This document shows positions 7,557 through 15,409 of a stretch of DNA of 64,000 nucleotides, in pieces. This DNA is from Leptospira licerasiae serovar Varillal str. VAR 010. GTDB lineage: Bacteria > Spirochaetota > Leptospiria > Leptospirales > Leptospiraceae. The notes below the pieces were generated by a model. It ran no database searches, was not told the DNA's origin, and saw nothing but the letters and a program-made list of their open reading frames with translations. The stretch is taken from the NCBI RefSeq assembly GCF_000244755.1, contig NZ_AHOO02000005.1:620001-684000 (forward strand), written 5' to 3'. Each line of letters starts with the position of its first letter. The stretch's first letter is position 1. Both the position numbers and the translations under genes were made by a program.

Positions 7557-8938
7557 AATTTAACTTTTTGAGAAAGTCAATATATGGGCTTTCTATATTC
7601 TTTCTAATTTCTTGCGACCAGCTAACTGGATCGGCAGATAAGATGTTCCCATTTTTAGGTGGTTCCGAAAATCCAAAGCTGGTATATTCTTATCCTTTGA
7701 AAGATACAGCGAACATTCCTCCAAATGCAACAATATCTTTTCTATTCGATAAGGAAATGAATATCGATTCTTGTATTTCAGCCTTCGTTATTGATCCAAA
7801 AACTACCGGCTTTTTTGCTAGTAATCCATTTGGTTTTGAATTTACTCCTTCCGCTCCTTTATCGGATGGGACATATACGATTACTATAACAAAGTCCTGC
7901 GAGGCTAAATCTGGACTAGATCTAGATAATGTTTTCGTTTTAAGATTTGCCGTCGGATCGATTCCAGGTGGAAATCAATTATCGCCAACTGTTGTAAGTT
8001 CTTCTACATTGCATGGCACCCCGGCAACTTGTAATGCCGGGTCTGGAGCTTCTATTAATTTTTTCACAAACACTGTCGAGGACGGTTGTGTGGGAACGGT
8101 TGCCTCACGAACTCCAATTCAGATTGTTTTTTCCGCACCAATGGATAGGACGATTACTACATTAGCTTTGTCTTATACGGCAGGTCTTGCAGCGTCTATT
8201 TCGTGGTCATCTGATTCGCAGACTCTTACAATATTACCTGATGGCCCGCTTAATTTTGGATCGAGATATACGTTTAAGATCGATTCCACGGCCCAAAGTC
8301 AGGTCGGCTATCGGATAGATGCCCCATTTACTGCAAATTTTGTTGCCGGAGGTTTAAATCCTTTACCGGCAGTGCAAGCCGTAGGCTTGGAAAGCCAAGG
8401 CTGTTCTACGACATATCCCGGTTCGGGTTCCGCCTCAGGCGGGGACTGGACTTTAGGTAGTTGTTTTTGGGATAACTCGCTTCCTCTACTTTCTTCCGGT
8501 TCTTATAGGTTTAGAGGTGGAGATGACGGTTCAGGAGCTATTGGCTCTTCGAATGCTTGTGCTGATGTAAATACAGATAATTTTAGAATAATATTCAATA
8601 ATTACATGAATACGGGAAATACTGTAAATGCTGTACGGATGCAGAGGGTTTCTCCCCCTTCTTCTAATATAAGAACGGCAACTTATTTGTGGTCCGATTG
8701 TCAGTCAGCATTTCCGTTTGGTTGCAAAGTTCTTACAATAACATTTGCCGAACAAGAATCATCTTGCAATGGAACTTTATTTGGGGACTCAAGTACAGGT
8801 GGAGATTTCAATCTAGATAGAACAGATAACGCCCCTGCAAATTTTCCTTTCTATCAACTGATAGTAGATACTTCCGCCCAAGATGTGAACGGAAAAAATT
8901 TAAGTTCTCAATTTATTTTCGGTGTAGAGGGGAAATGA
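7553..8938 (+). CDS. lipoprotein with SbsA-type Ig-like repeats
   Basis: A 461-residue predicted lipoprotein with the lipobox at residues 18-21 (LISC, lipidated Cys21). Two to three Ig-like repeats of the SbsA/Big_5 type follow; they carry the hallmark pattern of conserved Pro, Phe-Asp/Ser and Met, seen in DTANIPPNATISFLFDKEM and again in SRTPIQIVFSAPMDR. Several cysteines are spread through the mature region. Such domains are common in surface-exposed or periplasmic lipoproteins. Start and stop overlap both neighbours by 4 bp (ATGA), so it is translated together with the channel protein. This is unusual for an RND operon; it may help position or stabilise the channel, but no specific function is known. 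Confidence 0.75.
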   Translation: MKFNFLRKSIYGLSIFFLISCDQLTGSADKMFPFLGGSENPKLVYSYPLKDTANIPPNATISFLFDKEMNIDSCISAFVIDPKTTGFFASNPFGFEFTPSAPLSDGTYTITITKSCEAKSGLDLDNVFVLRFAVGSIPGGNQLSPTVVSSSTLHGTPATCNAGSGASINFFTNTVEDGCVGTVASRTPIQIVFSAPMDRTITTLALSYTAGLAASISWSSDSQTLTILPDGPLNFGSRYTFKIDSTAQSQVGYRIDAPFTANFVAGGLNPLPAVQAVGLESQGCSTTYPGSGSASGGDWTLGSCFWDNSLPLLSSGSYRFRGGDDGSGAIGSSNACADVNTDNFRIIFNNYMNTGNTVNAVRMQRVSPPSSNIRTATYLWSDCQSAFPFGCKVLTITFAEQESSCNGTLFGDSSTGGDFNLDRTDNAPANFPFYQLIVDTSAQDVNGKNLSSQFIFGVEGK

Positions 8939-9564
8939 AATATTTTATTATTATTCCGATTGCTATTAGTTTATCGATGCAATGTGTTTTTATAAGAAAT
9001 TTCTTTCCAGCAGAACCTGAAATTGCAAGAAACAATGGTAAAACGGGCTATGTTCTAATTGCTCCGATCCGATTGAAAGATTCAACTGGAGGAAGCTTTG
9101 TCGCAGAAGTATTTCGAGAAAATCTGAGATTCGAATTGGCAAAGCAGGGCTTTGTTTCGGCCGCTTTGGATGAAACAAATAGAGAAAGTCTACCATACAA
9201 AGATGGTGGTAGAATCACGTTTCCAGAAGAACCGTCTGACGTTAAACAGGTGAATTCTACCGTTTTAAATTCAAAGGAAGAAAATCCAAAATTTCTAGGA
9301 ATTTCTGAAAACGAATTAAGAAATCTCTCCGATAAGACGAAATTTGATTATTTTCTAGAAAGTACTGTAATCTTAAAAGAAACTGGAACTGTTTTGGATC
9401 CAGTCTATTCAGTTTCTGTTTTTATTCGTGTGAGCAGCAAATCTGGAAAGAAATATGGTGAGATCCGGTTTTCTTCCGATACTACAAAAGAAAAGTTAGA
9501 TGATACAGTAAAATATTCTGCTTACGGATTGGTGAAACAAATTAAGGATTTGGTTAAGGAATGA
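8935..9564 (+). CDS. small lipoprotein of the RND operon
   Basis: A 209-residue protein with a hydrophobic signal and a loose spirochaetal lipobox ending at Cys17 (SMQC). The mature part has alternating strands and helices: TGYVLIAPIRL, FRENLRFELAKQGF, then FDYFLESTVIL and a last helix AYGLVKQIKDLVKE. That order is vaguely like periplasmic lipoproteins of the CsgG/TolB N-terminal fold, but I do not have enough to name a family. Four-base overlaps with both neighbours tie it firmly to the efflux operon. A role as a periplasmic accessory of the transporter is an inference from position only. Confidence 0.65.
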   Translation: MKYFIIIPIAISLSMQCVFIRNFFPAEPEIARNNGKTGYVLIAPIRLKDSTGGSFVAEVFRENLRFELAKQGFVSAALDETNRESLPYKDGGRITFPEEPSDVKQVNSTVLNSKEENPKFLGISENELRNLSDKTKFDYFLESTVILKETGTVLDPVYSVSVFIRVSSKSGKKYGEIRFSSDTTKEKLDDTVKYSAYGLVKQIKDLVKE

Positions 9565-10226
9565 TTAAGGAAAGGCTCTTCCAGTTAAGAACATATTTAA
9601 ATCTTAAGATTATAATAATTTTCTCAAGTGTTCTGATTGCGATCTTTGGTATTTTTCTTTCTTGGCATTTTATTAAATTGGCAAGACTCAATACGGTTTA
9701 TCAGGAAGCTATTTCTGCATATTCAGTTAAAAATTTAGATAAATCTAAGAGCCTGTTGTTGCAAATTTATGAATCTGATTCTAATTTTAAAGATGTGTCT
9801 TTTTTATTAGGAAAAATAGAATACTTTTCTAAAAATTTTAATCAATCTATAGATTATTTCAAGAATTGTGCCGACAACGGTAAGCTAAACTGCAAGCTTT
9901 GGATTTTGAAGTCGTTGATTCATTCGGGTAAAGATTATGATCTTTCGGAAAAAATTTTAAATCAACTTTCTGACGATGGATTTGAAAATCCCGAGTTAGA
10001 CCAATTTAGAGGTATTCTATATGAGAGAAAAGGAAAATTAGATTTAGCATTGGAAAGCTATAATCGGTCAATTTCATATACATCAGCGATCCTACCCTCA
10101 CTAGCACGAATGGAAGCAATATATAAAAAAGCTGGGTTTTCAGATAAAGCTCAGCGTTATAAGGAATTTTCAATTGCAGTTCAAGAATTAAACAGCGCTT
10201 TTAAAACAAATAAAAAGGAAAAATGA
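9561..10226 (+). CDS. membrane-anchored TPR protein
   Basis: A 221-residue protein with one N-terminal membrane helix (about residues 15-38, IIIIFSSVLIAIFGIFLSW). The rest consists of helical repeats of TPR type: for example YQEAISAYSVKNLDKSKSLL, then DVSFLLGKIEYFSKNFNQSI, and a typical GILYERKGKLDLALESYNRSI. TPRs bind other proteins, so this is a candidate scaffold for assembling the transporter. The soluble part is probably periplasmic. It overlaps the upstream gene by 4 bp, and the downstream start follows its stop without a gap. No enzyme motif is present. Confidence 0.75.
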   Translation: MIKERLFQLRTYLNLKIIIIFSSVLIAIFGIFLSWHFIKLARLNTVYQEAISAYSVKNLDKSKSLLLQIYESDSNFKDVSFLLGKIEYFSKNFNQSIDYFKNCADNGKLNCKLWILKSLIHSGKDYDLSEKILNQLSDDGFENPELDQFRGILYERKGKLDLALESYNRSISYTSAILPSLARMEAIYKKAGFSDKAQRYKEFSIAVQELNSAFKTNKKEK

Positions 10227-10895
10227 ATGAATTATTTGAAAGGAATGTATTCCTATTGTTTAAATTTTTTTAATGATTATGTTAAAACTGAACCTGAAGT
10301 TTTAGCTCAAAATGTTAAAAAATTTCTCATTATTAGCATAATCGGCGAAGTTATTCTGATCATATTTTATGTAATTCTTAACTTGGTAATAACCTATACA
10401 ACGAATTACGAAGATGTGGTAGCATTAAACATTAGGATGAGATATCTATTTGAGCAAAGAGAAGTATCGCCTTTTCTATATTCAATGAATACATATCCAT
10501 ATACAGTTTTTTGGGGCGCTTTTTTTATTATACTTTTTCAAATAATATCTATTTTTTCTCGCTGGGGTCTAATAAGGCTATTTTCCGAGAAGCACACAGA
10601 TTTAGGAAGGGTCGCATTAGTTGAAATTCATTCTTTCTCTAGATTCTTTTTTTCACTTTTTCCACTTTTACTTATCGCTAAAATTTTTCCTCAAAGTTGG
10701 AAGTTACAATTACTACCTTTGATTTTTTATGTATCCGTCTATATGCTTACTATATTATTCGGAGCATTTTTTTATTTAAAAAGATGGATATCGGTGACTA
10801 ACGTAGTTTTAGACCAACCTACAGGAAGATCTATAATTACTTGGTCTTTCCCATTGTTAATTGTTGGATTCTTAATTTGGATTGCTTACAGTTGA
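10227..10895 (+). CDS. polytopic inner-membrane protein of the RND operon
   Basis: A 222-residue protein with about five membrane spans (around residues 30-55, 88-112, 135-152, 168-190 and 204-221). The organisation, with a soluble N-terminal helix followed by five spans, is reminiscent of bacterial Yip1-domain proteins, but I see no decisive motif. It sits between the TPR protein and the adaptor, with its start abutting the upstream stop and a 6-bp gap downstream. It likely interacts with the transporter in the inner membrane; what it does there is unknown. It is AT-rich, like its operon. Confidence 0.7.
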   Translation: MNYLKGMYSYCLNFFNDYVKTEPEVLAQNVKKFLIISIIGEVILIIFYVILNLVITYTTNYEDVVALNIRMRYLFEQREVSPFLYSMNTYPYTVFWGAFFIILFQIISIFSRWGLIRLFSEKHTDLGRVALVEIHSFSRFFFSLFPLLLIAKIFPQSWKLQLLPLIFYVSVYMLTILFGAFFYLKRWISVTNVVLDQPTGRSIITWSFPLLIVGFLIWIAYS

Positions 10896-10901
10896 GCTAA
10901 G

Positions 10902-12338
10902 ATGAGCCTATTAAAAATTATTCCAATTAATAGTAAAACGCTCTTTTTAAGCTCTGTCTTTCTATTGTTTGTTGCTATTTTACTTTCTTTTTTGGTTCCT
11001 AAGATTTCTCGGACTTTTAAAGATTCTAATGTGAAAAAGCCTTCTGTTAAGACGATTGAAATTCAAAGGAAAATGGTTTCTCCAAGTATAGAATCTAGTG
11101 GGGTCGTAGATCCGGAAGAAAAGGTAGAAGTTTACTTCAAAGTTCCGGGAAGAATAGAAAAAGTGTACGTTGACGAGGGGGACCATGCATCGAAGGGAAA
11201 ATTATTAGCTTCTTTAGAAAAATTTCAACTTGAACAAGAAAAGAAAAGGTTTGAAGCGAATTTGGATTCTTCGAAGGCTCAAGTTAAGTTAGCTGAAGAA
11301 AAGTATGAAAAGGCTCGGAGACAAGTAGAGGCTAAGTATATTGAAGTTCGTAAACAGTCCGAACTTGTAAATAAGTATAAGGAAGAATACGAGAAGTCTA
11401 AAAAAACCTACGAAGCTAAAGACATCGTTTTTAAGGAGGGTGGTATAAGCAGCGAGGAAGCGAATAGTGCTCGAGTTGAAATGATTGCACGAATGACGGC
11501 TTATGAAAATGGCAAGAGGGATTACGAAATCGTCTCGATTGGAATGAGAGATGAGGATATTAAAGCGGCTGGATTAAAGGTTCCGGCAAACGATTCCGCA
11601 AAATTGGCTATATTAACAGATCTAAATACGAAGATTGAAAAAGCAGAAGTTGAGGTAGCAAGAGCTTCATCTCGATCTAATGAGTCTCTTCTCAATTCAG
11701 CAAAACAGAATTTAAGAGAAGCGGATCTTTATTCTCCTATGGAAGGTTTTATTATAAAGAAATATAAAACTCGCGGTGATGTAATAAGCGGATCCTCTGT
11801 TCAAGGCCAAGCAGTTGTATTAGTCGCAAAATTAGAAACAATATATGCTGTTTTTAACGTTAGTGAAAAAGATTCCGTAAAGGTTAGGAAAGGATTAGAA
11901 GTCGATATATCCATTGATGTTTTGCCTGAAGTAAAGTATAAGGGAATAGTTAGTAAGATTCAGCCTTATATTGAAGAAAAAACCCACACTCTTCAAGTAA
12001 GTGCAAAAGTAGAAAATAAGGGAAATAAATTAAAGCCTGGAATGTTTCTGCGAACAAGGACGTATTCAGGTGAGCAGATACCGATGTTTGAAATACCGAG
12101 ATCAGGGTTTACCGAAACGGGTGATAAAGAAGGTTTTGTTTTTGTTATTAAGGATCAAAGAGCATATAAAGTTACTGTAGAGGTTTCTGAAACCAGGGGC
12201 GAATCGATTTTAGTTTCAGCAGGCTTGCAAGAGGGCGATCATGTAGTTGTTGAAGGGGTAAGTAGACTTAAAGAAGGTATAGAAGTCGACGTTCTAAGAT
12301 CGGAAGGTTCTGAACAAAAACAACCCGTAGGCCAATAG
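10902..12338 (+). CDS. RND adaptor (membrane fusion protein, HlyD/AcrA family)
   Basis: A 478-residue periplasmic adaptor anchored by an N-terminal membrane helix (residues about 12-30). The biotinyl-lipoyl half-motif VYFKVPGRIEKVYVDEGDHASKG (first half, residues about 77-97) is followed by a long coiled coil (about residues 100-265, with KYEKARRQVEAKY and similar) and the second lipoyl half (ADLYSPMEGFIIKKY). The beta-barrel and C-terminal membrane-proximal domains follow. The coiled coil is longer than in AcrA-type adaptors, which suggests reach to a channel over a wide periplasm. It should connect the RND pump encoded just downstream (1-bp overlap, TAGTG) with the TolC-like protein of this operon. 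Confidence 0.9.
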   Translation: MSLLKIIPINSKTLFLSSVFLLFVAILLSFLVPKISRTFKDSNVKKPSVKTIEIQRKMVSPSIESSGVVDPEEKVEVYFKVPGRIEKVYVDEGDHASKGKLLASLEKFQLEQEKKRFEANLDSSKAQVKLAEEKYEKARRQVEAKYIEVRKQSELVNKYKEEYEKSKKTYEAKDIVFKEGGISSEEANSARVEMIARMTAYENGKRDYEIVSIGMRDEDIKAAGLKVPANDSAKLAILTDLNTKIEKAEVEVARASSRSNESLLNSAKQNLREADLYSPMEGFIIKKYKTRGDVISGSSVQGQAVVLVAKLETIYAVFNVSEKDSVKVRKGLEVDISIDVLPEVKYKGIVSKIQPYIEEKTHTLQVSAKVENKGNKLKPGMFLRTRTYSGEQIPMFEIPRSGFTETGDKEGFVFVIKDQRAYKVTVEVSETRGESILVSAGLQEGDHVVVEGVSRLKEGIEVDVLRSEGSEQKQPVGQ

Positions 12339-15300
12339 TGAAGAATGTTGTTTCTTTTCTTTTTGCACGACCGATAGCAGTTATTGCTTTTTTCGTTTCA
12401 TTAGTTATATTCGGCATTCTTTCTTTATTCGACCTAAAGATTACTACCTTACCGGAAATCGGCTTTCCTAAGATATTAATTGAAACTAAATACCCATATG
12501 CCGGGATTGAGGAAACGGAATCTTTAGTTTCTCGCCCTATCGCAGAGAGATTAGGTTCTTCTCGGGGAGTGAAGGCAGTTTATACTGTTTCTGAGCCCGG
12601 AATTTCTAAAATAACGGTTACCTTTGTGGATAATCGTGACTTAGATTTTAAAATTTTAGAACTTCGCGAAAAGCTAGAACAAGTAAGAGAAGCACTCCCT
12701 CAAAATGTCGAAAAACCGGTACTTACCAGATATGATCCTAACTCTGGCTCTTTTTTAGAAATCGCAGTTTTCCCAGATAAATTAAATGATCCGATTCTTC
12801 TTAGAAGCAAAGTTGAAGAAGATTGGAAGCCGATTTTAGAGAGGGTCGAAGGGGTTGCTAGCCTTCAAATCGGGGGAGGTTATGAAAGAGAGGTTCTTGC
12901 AAAAGTGGACTCTCGAAGAATGTTGTCTTTTAAACTTTCACCTCAGAATGTTGGAAGGTCGGTAGTCCAATCAAATCGAAATGTTCCAGCAGGATCTGTT
13001 CCTTCAGGCGATAAAGAAGTTCTAGTCCGTGTTCGAGGAGCTGCTGAAAATTTAGAAGATCTTTCCGAGACAGTTGTCTTTGTCGGTCAAGATGGGGAGC
13101 CTGTTCGCTTAAAAGACTTTGCTTCCTTATCATATGAATATAGAAAAAAATCTGAAAAGGCTATTTATAATGGTAAGGAATGCGTTATTCTATATTTCTT
13201 TTTGGAATCCGGTGGAAATCCTGTAGAGGTTTCTGAAAAAGTAAAAAAGCAAGCTGAAGAAATTTTAAATTCTTCCCGATCCGAATTAAAATTCGAAATG
13301 GGCTTTGATGAATCAGATTATATTAAGAAGGCTGTTGCCGGGTTACGAACTTCTTTACTAATTGGTGCTTTTCTCGCATTCGTAGTTTGCGCATTAGTTC
13401 TTAGAAATTTTTCAACGCCATTAATAATTCTCGTTATAGTTCCTGTCTCAGTACTAATCTCATTTTTTCTATTTAGGATTGCAGGTCTTACTTTAAATAT
13501 GATGTCTCTAGGAGGATTGGCAGTTGGGATAGGTATGTTGTTTGATAATAGTAACGTAATGTTATCCGCGGCAGAGCGCATTTACGAAAAATATAAAGAT
13601 CGAAAAAGGGCCGCCGAAGAAGCTGTTTCTGAAACAGGAGTTTCGATTGTTATCGCTACTATTTCTACATTGTTTGTTTTCGTTCCAATGGCATTCTTAG
13701 ATAGCTTTATCGGATCATTGTTTTCAGAAATGGCAATTGCTATTTCATTATCTTTGTCGGTTAGCCTAATCATTGCTCTTTCATTAACTCCAACTCTATA
13801 CTTTTTAATCCCAAGAATTTATGCAGCAAATGGAACTAGAACTTATACATTTTTTTTTAAAGCGCAAGAAATTGAATCTTTGATAATAAAAAGGCATTTG
13901 GAGATTCTGAGAAATTTTATCGAACGACCAAAGCAACTTTTTATATTTTTAGTTGGGCTTGCATTTCTTTCGTTAGTATCTGTATTAACAGTAAAGAAAG
14001 AAATTCTTCCAGCTATGGAAACCGGGGAATTTGCGGTAACCTTAAGTTTTTCACCGGGAACTATCAGAGAGAGAATGGAAGATTCTACTTTAGGTTTCGA
14101 AGCTTATGTAAAAGAACAGATTCCTATAGAACGAACAGTTATTCGGATCGGAAAAGAAATTGAAGCATCTGGATCTGCTTCGCTCGGATCAGAGGCCATC
14201 TCGGAAATTCGATTTATTTTAGATTCATCATATAGAACTAAAACAGCAAAATATGTCGAAAATTTGAGAAAGTCAATTATATCTGAATTTCCTAATATAG
14301 ATGCAAAGATACGATATTCCGGCGATATCCTTACTTCTTTGATTGGGGAGAATTCTGAAATTCGATTAGAATTACGAGGTGAGAATTTTGCAGAATTAGA
14401 AGTATGGGGCGAAAAGATTGTTCAGCAGTCTCAATCTATTAAATCAATTCTAGCTAGTAAACACACACTTTCGGAAAGAATCAGATCGTATTCGTTAAAA
14501 GCGGATGAAGCTAAAATGTTAAGATACGGTTGGTCGAATGATTCCTTAGCGGAATATTTAAGAATAGCTACTTTGGGTGGTTATTTTTCTGGTCTTGAAA
14601 TTTCAGGCAAAGAGATTCCGATTCGCTTGGTCTTCAGAGAAGAAGATGTTCAAAACGCGGCCTCATTATTAAATTTTACGATCCCAGCTGGAGACAAATT
14701 AGTTCCAATTGGAGAACTTGTAAAACTTGATAAAGAGTCGGGTTATCGGTATTTGTATGGAATTGGAAGTCAAAGAGCTAATATTATATCTATTATTCCA
14801 GAATCTGGAAAGAAAGAAACTGCAATAAAAGAACTTTTAGATCGTTTAGAAAAAATTCCTTCAAGTCTTTCACTTTCCTCAGCGAATCAGGAGGATTATT
14901 CAGAAGTTTCTCTTGAACTTGGATTTTCAATCTTACTCGCATATATAGTTCTATTCCTTCTGATCGCAGGACAATTTGAATCTGTTCGCGTTTCTACATT
15001 GATTTTAATAACAGTTCCACTCGTGGTTTTCGGATCGATGATTGCTTTAGTTGTTACGTTTAACTCGTTAAATGCAAGCTCGTTTGTGGGTTTAATTTTG
15101 CTAATGGGAATCTCCGTGGACTCAGGGGTTTTGTTTTACGAATATTTTCATTCCTTTCGCAAAAAGAAACGAACAGACAAAGAATCTGCAATTTCTGCGG
15201 CTTCTACTATAGTTCGCCCTGTTATCATGAACTCTTCCACTACAATTGCTGGCTTATTGCCCGTTATGTTCGGACTGATACCTGGCTCGGAATTCCAAGC

Positions 15301-15409
15301 TTCTATGGCAATTGTAGTTGGCTTTGGTTTGGTTCTTAGCGTACTAAATTCATTATTTGTTTTGCCAACATTCTTCGTTTTGATGTCGGACAGAAAGAAT
15401 GCCTTTTAA
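12338..15409 (+). CDS. RND-family transporter permease
   Basis: A 1023-residue pump of the AcrB/HAE superfamily with the standard layout: TM1, a porter domain containing FPKILIETKYPYAGIEETE, six TMs, a second porter domain and five final TMs. It starts with GTG that overlaps the adaptor stop (TAGTG). The family exports substrates from membrane or periplasm using the proton gradient. The relay differs from AcrB: in TM4 the pair is Asp403-Asn404 (AcrB has two Asp), and in TM10 Asp928 stands where AcrB has Lys940, in GISVDSGVL; CusA-type heavy-metal pumps also have an acidic residue at this place. It may be coupled differently or depend on the downstream RND-like partner, whose gene overlaps its end by 11 bp. 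Substrate unknown. Confidence 0.92.
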   Translation: MKNVVSFLFARPIAVIAFFVSLVIFGILSLFDLKITTLPEIGFPKILIETKYPYAGIEETESLVSRPIAERLGSSRGVKAVYTVSEPGISKITVTFVDNRDLDFKILELREKLEQVREALPQNVEKPVLTRYDPNSGSFLEIAVFPDKLNDPILLRSKVEEDWKPILERVEGVASLQIGGGYEREVLAKVDSRRMLSFKLSPQNVGRSVVQSNRNVPAGSVPSGDKEVLVRVRGAAENLEDLSETVVFVGQDGEPVRLKDFASLSYEYRKKSEKAIYNGKECVILYFFLESGGNPVEVSEKVKKQAEEILNSSRSELKFEMGFDESDYIKKAVAGLRTSLLIGAFLAFVVCALVLRNFSTPLIILVIVPVSVLISFFLFRIAGLTLNMMSLGGLAVGIGMLFDNSNVMLSAAERIYEKYKDRKRAAEEAVSETGVSIVIATISTLFVFVPMAFLDSFIGSLFSEMAIAISLSLSVSLIIALSLTPTLYFLIPRIYAANGTRTYTFFFKAQEIESLIIKRHLEILRNFIERPKQLFIFLVGLAFLSLVSVLTVKKEILPAMETGEFAVTLSFSPGTIRERMEDSTLGFEAYVKEQIPIERTVIRIGKEIEASGSASLGSEAISEIRFILDSSYRTKTAKYVENLRKSIISEFPNIDAKIRYSGDILTSLIGENSEIRLELRGENFAELEVWGEKIVQQSQSIKSILASKHTLSERIRSYSLKADEAKMLRYGWSNDSLAEYLRIATLGGYFSGLEISGKEIPIRLVFREEDVQNAASLLNFTIPAGDKLVPIGELVKLDKESGYRYLYGIGSQRANIISIIPESGKKETAIKELLDRLEKIPSSLSLSSANQEDYSEVSLELGFSILLAYIVLFLLIAGQFESVRVSTLILITVPLVVFGSMIALVVTFNSLNASSFVGLILLMGISVDSGVLFYEYFHSFRKKKRTDKESAISAASTIVRPVIMNSSTTIAGLLPVMFGLIPGSEFQASMAIVVGFGLVLSVLNSLFVLPTFFVLMSDRKNAF

